A stretch of 29,019 nt of DNA from Alloclostridium intestinigallinarum (GTDB taxonomy: Bacteria; Bacillota; Clostridia; Christensenellales; UBA3700). Numbering within the stretch: position 1 is the first letter of the stretch; each line of letters begins with the position of its first letter. The stretch spans positions 1 through 29,019 of the forward strand of contig CAJFNB010000015.1 of the NCBI GenBank assembly GCA_904393845.1, read 5' to 3'. This document shows, piece after piece, positions 14,073-23,900 of the stretch. The notes below the pieces were generated by a model. The model was given only the letters and a program-made list of their open reading frames with translations, did not search any database and was not told where the DNA came from. Both the position numbers and the translations under genes were made by a program.

Positions 14073-15244
14073 GGGATTTTATAAGCAAAAAAATCAGGGG
14101 GATAGCCCCCAGCGGTATCCGTAAGTATTTCGACATAGTCAGCGAGATGAAGGACGCGATATCCCTCGGCGTGGGCGAGCCTGACTTCGGCACTCCGTGG
14201 GAGATAAGCGAGGCGGGGATACGCAGCGTGCAGAAGGGCTTTACCCATTACACTTCCAACAAGGGTATGCCCAAATTGCGCGAGGCAATATCGCACTATC
14301 TGTCGTCGCGCTACAAGGTGCATTACGACAAGGAAGAAATAGTGGTGACCGTGGGCGCGAGCGAGGCGATAGACATAACCCTGCGCGCCGTATGCGATCC
14401 GGGCGACGAGGTGCTTATTCCCATGCCCAGCTACGTGTCCTACGCGCCGTGCGTCAGTATGGCGGGAGGAGTGCCGGTGGGCGTGGAGTGCAATGAAAGC
14501 AACGGTTTTATCCTTACGAAGGAAATGCTCCAAAGCGCGGTAACGCCCAAAAGCAAGGCGATAATTCTGCCTTATCCGAACAATCCCACGGGCGCGATAA
14601 TGACCCGCCGGCAGTTGGAGGATATAAGGCAGGTAATAGAGGAAAACGACCTGCTCGTCATCTCCGACGAGATATATTCCGAGCTTACGTACGACGGAAA
14701 GCACGTGTCGATAGCCTCTCTCGACGGTATGCGCGACAGGACGGTTCTGCTCAACGGATTCAGCAAGGCTTTTGCCATGACGGGGTGGAGAATAGGTTAC
14801 GCCTGCGCGCCGCGCGATATACTCGACCAGATACTTAAAGTGCACCAGTACACCATAATGTGCGCGCCCACCATGGCACAGCACGCCGCGATTGCCGCCC
14901 TTGAAACGGGAAGGGAGAGCGGATACGAGGCGATAGAGGAAATGCGGACGGAATACGACTGCCGCAGGCGTTATCTGCTGCACGAGTTCAACGGCATGGG
15001 TCTGCATTGTTTTGAAGCGAAGGGCGCGTTCTACCTGTTTCCTTCCGTGGCTTCCACGGGCATGAACGGGGAAGAGTTTGCAAACGCCCTGCTCAAAGCG
15101 GAAAAAGTGGCGGTAGTGCCCGGCTCCGCGTTCGGCAGGGGCGGAGAAAACCATATCCGGGTATCTTACGCCTATTCGCTGGAAGAGCTTGAGGCGGCGG
15201 TGAAACGCATCAAAAAGTTTTTGAATATTACGGAGGAGTTATGA
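14069..15244 (+). CDS. Pyridoxal-phosphate aminotransferase, class I/II (AspC/PatA-like)
   Basis: A 391-residue fold-type I aminotransferase. SLGVGEPDFGTPWEI and FTHYTSNKGMPKLREAI are typical of aspartate/aromatic aminotransferases. The PNNPTGA segment, ISDEIYSELTY (Asp and Tyr for the cofactor) and FSKAFAMTGWRIGY with the Schiff-base lysine K233 are all present; RVSYAY near the end carries the substrate-carboxylate arginine. It transfers amino groups between an amino acid and 2-oxoglutarate; the preferred substrate is not clear. It overlaps the Lrp gene upstream and rplI downstream, each by ATGA, so all three are translationally coupled. Confidence 0.93.
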   Translation: MRDFISKKIRGIAPSGIRKYFDIVSEMKDAISLGVGEPDFGTPWEISEAGIRSVQKGFTHYTSNKGMPKLREAISHYLSSRYKVHYDKEEIVVTVGASEAIDITLRAVCDPGDEVLIPMPSYVSYAPCVSMAGGVPVGVECNESNGFILTKEMLQSAVTPKSKAIILPYPNNPTGAIMTRRQLEDIRQVIEENDLLVISDEIYSELTYDGKHVSIASLDGMRDRTVLLNGFSKAFAMTGWRIGYACAPRDILDQILKVHQYTIMCAPTMAQHAAIAALETGRESGYEAIEEMRTEYDCRRRYLLHEFNGMGLHCFEAKGAFYLFPSVASTGMNGEEFANALLKAEKVAVVPGSAFGRGGENHIRVSYAYSLEELEAAVKRIKKFLNITEEL

Positions 15245-15693
15245 AAGTATTATTGTTGCAGGACGTAAAGGCGCAGGGAAAAAAGGACGAAATAATAGAA
15301 GTCAACGACGGATTCGGCAGAAATTTTCTGATTAAAAAGGGTCTGGCGGTGGAAGCCACGCCCAAGGTGATGAACGAATACCGCCTGCGCAAGCAAAAGG
15401 AAGAAGCGGACAGGCAGAAGGAAATCGCCGCGGCGAAGGAGATGGCTGCTCGCCTGCAGGGGCAGGTAGTCACCGTAACGGTCAAGTGCGGCGAAAACGG
15501 CAAACTTTTCGGCGCTGTCACCGCCAAGGAAATAGCCGACAGCCTTGCCGCCGCGGGCTTTAACGTGGACAAGAAAAAGATAGTGCTCAAAGAGCCGGTC
15601 AAGCTCATCGGCAGGTATGAAATAGAGCTGAAACTGTATCAGGGCATATCCGCGAAAGTGGCGCTTGCCGTCACGGACGAGCGGTTGCAATAG
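15241..15693 (+). CDS. rplI: 50S ribosomal protein L9
   Basis: A 150-residue bL9. The N-terminal rRNA-binding domain shows MKVLLLQDVKAQGKKDEIIEVNDGFGRNFLIKKGLA; a long charged helix (RLRKQKEEADRQKEIAAAKEMAARL) links to the C-terminal domain (GKLFGAVTAKEIADSL). It binds 23S rRNA near the L1 stalk and helps keep the reading frame. A GGAGGAG site precedes the ATG, which overlaps the aminotransferase stop. The usual neighbours (rpsF, ssb, rpsR, gdpP, dnaB) are not here. Its stop codon abuts the stop codon of the opposing gene with no space between. Confidence 0.97.
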   Translation: MKVLLLQDVKAQGKKDEIIEVNDGFGRNFLIKKGLAVEATPKVMNEYRLRKQKEEADRQKEIAAAKEMAARLQGQVVTVTVKCGENGKLFGAVTAKEIADSLAAAGFNVDKKKIVLKEPVKLIGRYEIELKLYQGISAKVALAVTDERLQ

Positions 15694-16617
15694 TCAGAGG
15701 ACGCGCGATATTTTTTCTATCGCGTCTCCCACCCGAAAGGAGTAAACTTCGGCGTTGTATCCCCCTTCGCAAGGGCGGAGCAGCGCCGTTTTTTCCACGT
15801 CAGGCGACATATGCGGCGGAGTGCAGAAGCCGCGGCAGCCGCTTATCGCGCCGAACATATCCGCGCGGGATATGCGCTCGCAGGTAAGTCTGTCGCCGCA
15901 CATTGCGCTTTCGCAGTAAAGGCGAGGAAGCAGGGGCGGCGGATACGAAGGCGCGTTGTCGCGGTAGGTGAAGGAACGGGTAAGCAGTTCGGGAGTAAGG
16001 GAAGAGAGCGAGTATTCGCGCGTGACGCTCAGGCGGCACATATCGCGCAGAACGTCCGTTAAAATAAGTCTGTCGCCGTTTACCGCCGCGCTGTCGGTAA
16101 CGCATTTGCATACGGGCGAATAGTCGCCGTCGTATACAAGGCAGTAGACATACTGCCGCACGCCGCAGAATCTGAGCGTGACAAGAGTTTTTTTACCCGC
16201 GGCGTGGGCGGATATATCCATTGTTTCCACGCTTTCTAAGGGGATAACGTCGGTAAAAGTTTCGCTTTCCGTTTCCAGGGTAAAGTACAGACAGGAGGAT
16301 GAATACAGCGTTGCCATGTGCGCTACTCCCAGACAACTTACCGTGGAAAAAAGTCGGGGCAGGGGCGGAAAATAGGGCGAATATTTACGCATTTTCAGCT
16401 TTACGCAGGCACATTCGCGTCCCCAGTAAGTTATGACCGCTCCGCTGGAAGGCAGAAGTCTTCCGCCGCGTACTTCCAGTTTCAGCGCGGTCGGGATATA
16501 TCCGAAGTTTTCGCACGCTTCCACAAAGACGTCTTCGTTTGCGCCGCATTCGATTTCGGACGCGGGCGCGCCGTTTACGGTGAGGTATTCGCAGTTGTCA
16601 AAAAATATTTTCGGCAT
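15694..16617 (-). CDS. Hypothetical cysteine-rich protein
   Basis: A 307-residue protein that I do not recognise. It starts with PKIFFDNCEYLTVNGAP and ends with EVYSFRVGDAIEKISRVL. About 18 cysteines are scattered through it (near 6%), without the paired CxxC spacing of a zinc or iron-sulfur site. No signal peptide or membrane helix is evident, and beta-strand-like alternation dominates. The ATG at 16615-16617 was chosen because the longer open frame runs across the terminator region and has low-complexity Arg/Pro sequence; GTGTGG just upstream is a weak ribosome site. It lies downstream of a strong terminator, so it needs its own promoter, which I could not identify. Hypothetical membrane-independent role unknown. 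Confidence 0.7.
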   Translation of the reverse strand: MPKIFFDNCEYLTVNGAPASEIECGANEDVFVEACENFGYIPTALKLEVRGGRLLPSSGAVITYWGRECACVKLKMRKYSPYFPPLPRLFSTVSCLGVAHMATLYSSSCLYFTLETESETFTDVIPLESVETMDISAHAAGKKTLVTLRFCGVRQYVYCLVYDGDYSPVCKCVTDSAAVNGDRLILTDVLRDMCRLSVTREYSLSSLTPELLTRSFTYRDNAPSYPPPLLPRLYCESAMCGDRLTCERISRADMFGAISGCRGFCTPPHMSPDVEKTALLRPCEGGYNAEVYSFRVGDAIEKISRVL

Positions 16618-16693
16618 ACCACACTTTATGCGCGCGCGTTCCGGTTTATGCCTTCCGCGCACACAGGGCGGACGGATAAAAAACCGCGCGGAA

Positions 16694-16720
16694 TAAAAAA
16701 ACTCCGCCCGGAGGCGGAGC
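16694..16720 (-). terminator. Rho-independent terminator after the lipoprotein gene
   Basis: On the minus strand CTCCGCC and GGCGGAG (16713-16719 and 16702-16708) form a perfect 7-bp stem with a 4-base loop, followed by seven Ts (16695-16701). It lies about 20 bases after the lipoprotein stop. Confidence 0.9.
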
Positions 16721-16740
16721 CTTGATATCGTCATAAACGG

Positions 16741-17661
16741 TTACGCCCTGGTTTCGCTCGTAAGCGCGTAGGTTATGTCGCCTTCCTTGATTATTCCGGG
16801 AAGGGCGTAGGGAAGGGTTACGTTCTGTTCGTTTTCCGTGTAGCTGGTTACGACGTGGCAGCTGAAAGAAGCTCCGCTTCCGGGGAAGTCGCGCGTGAGT
16901 GAGACGGAAAGCTGGGTGCCCAGCCACACTCTGCCGGTCCTGTCCGCAAAGTCGCCGCGCATACCCTTGATCTCCGCGTTCGTGGCGGTGACTGCGGCGG
17001 ACACGTTTTCCATTGTCACGGTGGAAAGGTCGCCGTTTTCGTCGTAGTTATAGTAAGGTACGTTTACGGAAAGTCCGCTCGTGCCCGCCAGAAGGCGCGC
17101 CACCTGGTAGATAAAGTCGTTGTCCGCATATGCGGCGGAAGCGAATGCGGAGTGCGAAACGTCGCCCGTCTTGACCTCTTCTCCGTCCACTTTGTAGGAG
17201 TAGTTGTAGTTGTCGTCCGTATACCTGCCGATGATTTCCGTCACCTCGGTTTCGCCGCCGATAACGGTCGCGGTCTTGCGGTAGGAGCGCTGCACTTTGA
17301 ATCCGGTATCTAGGAGCGACTGCGTTTCCATGGTGGTGGAAACGACCTTTCCGTCTATTACTTCGGATACGGAAAGCGAGGTGGTGAAGTAGGTGCCGGA
17401 CGCGTTTTCCACGCTTTCGCCGCCTATCGTAACGGTCGAGCCTATTACGCATTCGCCCGTCATCGTGAAGGTGCCTATCTGCGTTTCTCCGCGGAGCACG
17501 TCGTAGGTAAGCGTTTCTTTGCCGTCGTCTTTACCCCAGACTTCGCTTGCAGAGTTGAAAAGCACCGACTGCGTGGGGGTGGAGTTGCCGCATGCCGCCG
17601 CAACCACTGCTGTAACAGCCACCAAAAGTATGGCGCATACAAGTAAAATCTTCTTTTTCAT
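16741..17661 (-). CDS. Putative secreted lipoprotein
   Basis: A 306-residue protein with a lipoprotein-type signal: basic MKKK, a hydrophobic stretch (ILLVCAILLVAVTAVVAAA) and a cysteine at about residue 23 followed by GNSTPTQS. The lipobox is AAAC, with Ala rather than Leu at -3, so lipidation is probable but not certain. The mature part is rich in Thr, Ser, Val and Gly with many short beta-strand-like segments (for example ETLTYDVLRGETQIGTFTM and RTGRVWLGTQLSVSL), and no catalytic motif is visible. It would be anchored outside the membrane. The ATG at 17659-17661 is preferred over an upstream in-frame codon because of the signal sequence and the promoter position. It faces addB divergently. 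Confidence 0.8.
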   Translation of the reverse strand: MKKKILLVCAILLVAVTAVVAAACGNSTPTQSVLFNSASEVWGKDDGKETLTYDVLRGETQIGTFTMTGECVIGSTVTIGGESVENASGTYFTTSLSVSEVIDGKVVSTTMETQSLLDTGFKVQRSYRKTATVIGGETEVTEIIGRYTDDNYNYSYKVDGEEVKTGDVSHSAFASAAYADNDFIYQVARLLAGTSGLSVNVPYYNYDENGDLSTVTMENVSAAVTATNAEIKGMRGDFADRTGRVWLGTQLSVSLTRDFPGSGASFSCHVVTSYTENEQNVTLPYALPGIIKEGDITYALTSETRA

Positions 17662-17667
17662 ATGCCC

Positions 17668-17696
17668 ATTATAACATAAGCGCGCGGATTTGCAAA
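17668..17696 (-). promoter_or_regulatory. Promoter of the lipoprotein gene (predicted leaderless)
   Basis: Minus strand: TTTGCA (17691-17696, weak -35), 17-bp spacer, extended -10 TGTTATAAT with TATAAT at 17668-17673. The box ends 6 bases before the ATG, exactly as for the GNAT gene, and no ribosome site is present. Confidence 0.7.
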
Positions 17697-17715
17697 ACAA
17701 AATTGAAAATAAATA

Positions 17716-17744
17716 TTGACCTTGACCTCAAACTTTGGTAAATT
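17716..17744 (+). promoter_or_regulatory. addB promoter (very short leader)
   Basis: TTGACC (17716-17721), 17-bp spacer, TAAATT (17739-17744). The start codon is 9 bases after the -10 box, so the leader would be about 2-3 bases and there is no Shine-Dalgarno sequence. Confidence 0.65.
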
Positions 17745-17753
17745 ATTAGTGTA

Positions 17754-20700
17754 ATGCTTGAAATTATTTTATCGGACACTTTGACATCGACGCCGGTTCT
17801 CGACGCTTTGAAAAAAAATTACGTGCGCGGCACGCGCCATCTGGTGATAGTGCCCGACCGTTTTACGCTTTCCTACGAAAGGGCGGTACTCAAAGAACTG
17901 GGCTTAAAGGGCACTTTCGATATAGAGGTGGCAAGTTTCAGCCGCCTGGCGGACAACGCCCTTGAACGGGCGGGGGTGGGCGCGCTCGATTCGCTTTCCG
18001 AAGTAATGCTGCTGCGCAAGGTGATAGAAAACAACAGGGGAAGACTGCAATGCTTTTCCCGCTCTTCTTCCGGCGCGGGTTTTTGCAGCGAGATGTACGC
18101 GGTGCTTTCCCAGATACGCGCTTCCGGAGTGAGCAGTTCCGCCCTTGAAAGCGCAAGCGGAAAGCTGAAGGGCAAAACCGCGCGCAAGGCGGCGGACATC
18201 GCTCTTTTGTACTCGGAATACGAAAAGGCGATGGGCGCGCTGCAGGACAACCAGTCCAAACTGGAACTGCTATCCGACCTGGTAAAGGGAGGGGAGTGGA
18301 AGGACGCGCACGTGTACATATCCGACTTTACGGGTTTTACCGCCGTGGAAGAAGACATAGTCTGCGCCTTTGCAAGCGCGAGCCTTTCCCTTACCGTCTG
18401 TCTGCCCGGCAGCGCGGGCGCAAACAACGGCAGGATATATCCCGTGAACTGCGTAGCGCGGTTAAAGGACGCGGCGCAGAGGGCGGGAGTGCGGTTCAAG
18501 GAGCGGTTTTTCAGACAGCTTTCGGGCGATTTCGCCGTTATAGGCGACAATCTTTTCGGATACGGCGGAAAGAAGTTTTCTTCGCGCGGGAGCGTGACCC
18601 TTACCTGCGCGCCCATGGCGGACAGCGAAATAAGGCAGGTCGCGCGCATAATAAAACAGGCGGTAAGCGAGGGCGGATACCGCTACCGCGACATGGCGGT
18701 GGTATGCTGCGACAGGACGGAGTATCAGGGGATTGTGGAAAAGGTTTTTTCCGACTTCGGTATTCCCGTGTACTTCGACGTGCGTTCGCCGCTTGCGGCA
18801 ACGGCGGGGGCGCGGCTCCTTATGAGTGCGGTAACGGCGGTGTTGTACGGCTACGAAAAGAGGGACGTAATAGAGTTTGTCAAATGTCCGCTTACGGGTA
18901 TAGATTCCGACAGCGCCGACGCCTTTGAAAACTACGTGCTGCACAGCGGCGCGGACAGAAGCGCGTTTACAAGTCCGTTCAGGCTGGAACTTGAAGATAT
19001 GGAAGTCGCCGAGCGGGTCAGGGCGAGGGCGGAGAGCCTTCTTTCACCGCTTAAAATATTTACGGGGAAAGCGACGGCGAAACAATTCAAACAGGCGGTA
19101 ACCGAATTCTTCAACGCCAGCGATTTCGTCAAAAACAACTATCGCCTGGTCGAAAGTATCCGCCTTTCCGACCCGGCGCAGGCGATGGTGAACGAACAGA
19201 GCGTAGCCGCCCTGTCCCGCATACTCGATTCCGCCGAAGAGGTGTTCGGGGAAGACGCGGTGTCTGCCGCAATGTATGCGGAAGTTCTCTTTTCCGCGAT
19301 AGCCGCACGCAACATCTCCACCGTGCCGCTTTCGCTCGACTGCGTGTACGTGGGACAGGTTGGGGAGAGCAGGTACGAGGACTGCAAATTCATGTTCGTG
19401 GCGGGCGCAAGCTCGGGTAAACTGCCGCAGGAGAGCGCGGACAGCGGACTTCTTACCGACAGCGACGTGGAAGAGTGGCGCAGGCACGACGCGGACGTGC
19501 GTCCCAACGCGAAGGAGCGCAGTTTAAGTTATAAACTTTCCGCGCTGATGACGCTGGTAAAGCCTTCCGAAAGGCTGTACGTCAGTTACTGCGCAAGCGA
19601 CAGGTCGGGAAAAAAGACGCAGCCCGCCTCCGCGGTGCGCGAGCTTTCCGAACTTCTGGGAATCCCCGTCGCTTACGTCAAAGAAACGCCCGAAAAGATA
19701 ACCGGCATAAACGAACTCGCCCGCTATCTGGGCGGCAGGGGCAACGCGAAAAGCGCCCTCATCACGTTTGCGCGGCTGCTGCGCGACAACGTGCGCATTC
19801 TCGACTATAACGACCTGAACGCGCTTTACGGATACGTCGGCGAAAAGTACGGGGAAGAGTACGTCGCCCACACGGTCGAAGGGCGGGATATGCCTTTTGA
19901 AGGCGGCGATCTCACGCAGGAGGTGCTGGGCAGCGGATACGCTTCCGCCAGCGGGCTGGAAAGGTACGCCGCCTGTCCCTTTGAATATTTCATGCAGTAC
20001 GTTCTGGGCGTGAAGGAAAGGGAAGAGTCCGCGCTTAACGTGCGCGATACGGGCACGTTGCTGCACGCGGTCATGGAAAAGTTTTTTGCAAGCGGAAAAC
20101 CTTACGACCTTTCCCTTGAAGAGCTTGAAGAGTTTGCGGAAGAAGTGATACAATCCGCACTGGAAATGCCCGAATTTCTCTATCTTAAAGGAATAGCCCC
20201 CGCGGAGCTTGCCAGACTGAAAAAGCGCGCCGCGTTCATACTGCACTCCCTCTGCGCAAATATGGCGGAAGGCGCTTTCCGCCCTTACAAGACGGAACTC
20301 AAATTCGGCATGGGAGAAGACGGACTGCCGCCGGTAGAGGTGGAAGCGGACGGGCGCAAGGTAAAACTGCGCGGCGTGATAGACAGGGTGGACAAGTGGG
20401 GCGATTACGTCATAGTGGTGGACTACAAATCCAAAAAAGCCTCCACCATGAGCGTAAAGCCGGTAAACGTGGCAAAGGGCGAGCGTATCCAGACGTTCAT
20501 CTATATGACCGCGCTTTTGAATTCGGATAAAAATCTCAAGCCCGCGGGCGTTTTCTACCTGCCGCTGGGCAACGACTATGTGTCCGCTTCCTCTTCCGCG
20601 GACAGATACTATTACGTGGGTTTTGCCGCAAAAGACCCCGAACTCGTCAAGGCTTGCGACCCGGGCGGCACGGGCAGGCTGTACCCTTATTCGTTTACGT

Positions 20701-20966
20701 CAAAGGGCGTAAAGGCGGCAAAAAGCGGCACCCTGCTTTCACAGGAGGGTTTTGAAAAATACTCTTCGTACGTGCTGGAACTCATCTCGCGCAACTTAAA
20801 GGATATGAAGGACGGATTCATTCAGCCTTCTCCGGGGAGCGAAAGCGTATGCACGTACTGCAACTTTGCGAACGTCTGCGGCAGGAAGGGCGAAGGCGTG
20901 AGAAACGAAAAATACAAGGACGTGTCCATAGCGGGCGGGGAAGGTGACGACGATGGAGTGGAATAA
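17754..20966 (+). CDS. addB: ATP-dependent helicase/nuclease subunit AddB
   Basis: A 1070-residue AddB (B. subtilis AddB is somewhat longer). The start shows the family pattern LVIVPDRFTLSYERAVL, where the inactive helicase-like domain lacks a working Walker A. The C-terminal nuclease has RGVIDRVD (D877) and VVDYKSKKA (D890, K892). The four cysteines for the iron-sulfur cluster are present: C741 (ACPFEYF) and C1033, C1036, C1042 (CTYCNFANVC). With AddA it resects double-strand ends and recognises Chi, loading RecA for recombination. The addA start lies inside its last codons. Its promoter places the start codon almost at the 5' end of the mRNA. Confidence 0.95.
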   Translation: MLEIILSDTLTSTPVLDALKKNYVRGTRHLVIVPDRFTLSYERAVLKELGLKGTFDIEVASFSRLADNALERAGVGALDSLSEVMLLRKVIENNRGRLQCFSRSSSGAGFCSEMYAVLSQIRASGVSSSALESASGKLKGKTARKAADIALLYSEYEKAMGALQDNQSKLELLSDLVKGGEWKDAHVYISDFTGFTAVEEDIVCAFASASLSLTVCLPGSAGANNGRIYPVNCVARLKDAAQRAGVRFKERFFRQLSGDFAVIGDNLFGYGGKKFSSRGSVTLTCAPMADSEIRQVARIIKQAVSEGGYRYRDMAVVCCDRTEYQGIVEKVFSDFGIPVYFDVRSPLAATAGARLLMSAVTAVLYGYEKRDVIEFVKCPLTGIDSDSADAFENYVLHSGADRSAFTSPFRLELEDMEVAERVRARAESLLSPLKIFTGKATAKQFKQAVTEFFNASDFVKNNYRLVESIRLSDPAQAMVNEQSVAALSRILDSAEEVFGEDAVSAAMYAEVLFSAIAARNISTVPLSLDCVYVGQVGESRYEDCKFMFVAGASSGKLPQESADSGLLTDSDVEEWRRHDADVRPNAKERSLSYKLSALMTLVKPSERLYVSYCASDRSGKKTQPASAVRELSELLGIPVAYVKETPEKITGINELARYLGGRGNAKSALITFARLLRDNVRILDYNDLNALYGYVGEKYGEEYVAHTVEGRDMPFEGGDLTQEVLGSGYASASGLERYAACPFEYFMQYVLGVKEREESALNVRDTGTLLHAVMEKFFASGKPYDLSLEELEEFAEEVIQSALEMPEFLYLKGIAPAELARLKKRAAFILHSLCANMAEGAFRPYKTELKFGMGEDGLPPVEVEADGRKVKLRGVIDRVDKWGDYVIVVDYKSKKASTMSVKPVNVAKGERIQTFIYMTALLNSDKNLKPAGVFYLPLGNDYVSASSSADRYYYVGFAAKDPELVKACDPGGTGRLYPYSFTSKGVKAAKSGTLLSQEGFEKYSSYVLELISRNLKDMKDGFIQPSPGSESVCTYCNFANVCGRKGEGVRNEKYKDVSIAGGEGDDDGVE

Positions 20967-23900
20967 ATGGAGTGAAGAACAGCGCGCCGCCATCTCGCGC
21001 CATTCGGGCAACACGCTCGTGTCCGCGTCTGCCGGCAGCGGCAAGACCGCCGTCGTGGTGGAGCACGTGGTGCGCCTTGTCACCGGCACGCTCGCCGACG
21101 TAAATCTGCCGCCCGTTCCCGTCAGGCGCATACTTATGCTGACGTTCAACAACGCCGTGGGCGAGGAACTGCGGGAGAAAATACACGCCGAACTTCTTAA
21201 ACGCATAGACGAAGGCAACGCGGAATACGTGCGCGAACAGCTGTACGACCTGCCGTTCGCGGATATAGGCACTCTGCACGGATACTGCAAAAAACTCATA
21301 GCCGAGCACTTCGACGCGCTCGGTCTTGACCCGGCTTTTACCGTTGCGGACGAAGAAGAGGGCGCGCGCTTGTTCGACGCCGCACTGACTTCCGCTTTGG
21401 ACGAGGCGGCGCGCGCGGCGGACGAAAAGGTGTACGAACTGCTGGAATTTTTGGGCGGCAGGGACAGCCTGCGCTGTGAGATAACCAAGCTGTACAACAG
21501 GGCGTGCGCGGAGTATAACGGTCTGGACAAAATGCAGGGAGAGTGGCTTTCGGAATATATAAAGCCGCTTTGCGATACCGTTGCGGTCGGGGCGTACATA
21601 GGTAAAATACACGACGCGGCGCGGCGCGCCGAAAAGGATATAGAGGAACTCAGGATACTGCTCGAAAACAACAATCTGCCCCGCCATGCTGCGTTGCTGG
21701 CGGAGGACGCGGAGATTATGCGCGGACTTTTGAAGAAGAATAAGTTCGACGAGTTTGCCTCATTCAGGGTGGAATTCGGACGTATTCCAAACCCCAGAAA
21801 GGCGGAAAAAGAAGCGGACGTATCGGGACTTATGGAAGAGGTCAAGAGGCTGCGCAATGCGTATAAAAAAACGTTTCTCGCGCTTACGGGTCTGTTCGCC
21901 CACGGCGAGCGGGAAGAGCGGGCGCGCATGGAAAGCGCGCGCGAACTCGCGCTTACGCTCACCAATCTCACCCGCGCGGCGGCGGAGAAATACGCCGCGG
22001 AAAAGATGAGGGAAAACAAGCTGGACTTTGACGATTTGCAGCAGTATGCGTGCAGGCTTCTGGACGATAAGCAGATTGCGCGCGGCGTGGCGGACAGATA
22101 CGACTACGTATGCGTGGACGAATACCAGGACATAAACGCCGTTCAGGAGCGGCTTCTCCGGGCGCTTACGGGCGAAAAGGACAATCTGTTTATGGTGGGC
22201 GACGCGAAGCAGAGTATTTACGCCTTTCGCAACGCCGATTCGGAGATATTCCTCGGCAAGTATAAAAAGTACTCGCTCGATAAGGGCGGCAAGGCGATAA
22301 AGCTTAACCGCAACTTCCGCTCGCAGGACGGAATTCTGCGCTTTTCCAACGAGGTTTTCTCGCAGATAATGACGGAAGAAAGCTGCGGAATAAATTACGC
22401 CGCGGAAGGTATGTTCGTGACGGACGGCGGCGGGGAAGAGTGCGTGAAGGTGGCGGCGTTCGGAAAGGAGAAAGCCGAAAGCCTTGACTTCGATTTTCCC
22501 GAAGGTTACAGCGTCAAAGCGGACGCCCTGCGTCCCCGTCTTTCCCGGACGCGGAGCGAGGCGGTGTATATCGCGGATAAGATAAACGAACTGGTAAACC
22601 ATGCGTACATTACCGACAAATCGGGAAAGCGCCGCCTTGTGGAGTACGGCGACATAACCCTGCTTGCGCGCACGACCAAGGGCGGAGTACCGCAGATTCT
22701 GGAAACGCTGCGCGATCTGGGCATACCGCTCGACGGCAGCGGACTTATGCGCGAAGAGGGCAATATCTACATAGACAGGCTTGTGGACTATCTGCGCGTG
22801 ATAGACAATTTCAGGCAGGATATTCCCCTTGCTTCCGCCCTGGTGCAGTTCGGCGGTTTCGACTTTGCCGAGCTGGTGCAGATAAGGCGCGCGGGCGGCA
22901 AAAAGGAAAATCTGTGGCGCGCGGTCAGGGCGTGCGCGGGTGAAAATTCCCCTCTCGGCGCGCGCGTAAAGGCGTTTATTGATAGGACGGAGGGCTATCG
23001 CGCCACGTCCGCGTATATGGGCGTATCCGACCTTATACGCAGGATAATTTCCGATTCCGACTACGACGCCGTCGTGCGCGGGAGCGAGGGCGGCGGCAAG
23101 TTCGTGGCAGAACTCGGCGCGTTCGTCGGCTCGCTTACCGGCAGGGCGTACGACCGCAGTCTGCCGGCGTTTATATCCGTCATGAATTCGGGGGTGAAGA
23201 CGGGCGTGAGCGTGGAAAGCGAAAACTGCGTCCGCACCTGCACGGTCCATTCGAGCAAGGGGCTGGAATTCCCCGTGGTATTTCTGATAGACTGCGGCTC
23301 GGAGCGGAAAAAGAGCGAGGACGGGAGTATCTCGTTCGACCGCCGTCTGGGCATAGCCTGCAAATATGCGGATACGACGAGCAGGCAAAAGGGAGATACC
23401 CTGTTTTCGAGATATATGCGCGAATTCAAGGATAGGGAACAGACGGGCGAACTTATACGTCTTTTCTACGTCGCCCTTACACGCGCGCGCAACCTATTAT
23501 ATATCACGGGAACAAGCTCGTGGGAATTCGGTACGGCGCGCGCCCCGTACAGTTTTCTGGCGCTGCTTTCCAACGTGTTCGCCGCCCGTCCGGAGCTGAA
23601 GGGGAAGTATCTTGAAGAGGATACGGAAATAGCCGAAAACGGCGGGGAAGCGGACGGAAGCGGCACGCCGCTTTTCGTACCGGCGGAGCATACTGCTTTG
23701 AACGAATATCTCGACAAGCCGTACCGCTATGAAGGAAGTTCCGTTACGGGTATAAAATATTCCGTGTCGGCAATAAATAAGGAGCGGGACGAAGGGCAGT
23801 ACTCCACGGGCGCGCCCGGCGCGCTTTTCGGCGAGGAAAAGGCGACCGTGGGCACGGCGTACCACCGCGTGCTCGCGCAGATAGATTTTTCCTGCACCTC

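Noticed and set aside
13850..15154. Long minus-strand open frame opposite the Lrp and aminotransferase genes
   Set aside because: It is antisense to clear genes with conserved motifs. Its His/Arg/Tyr-rich translation is typical of a shadow frame in GC-rich DNA.
21760..23388. 542-codon minus-strand open frame inside addA
   Set aside because: Antisense shadow of addA. No motif, start site or promoter supports it.
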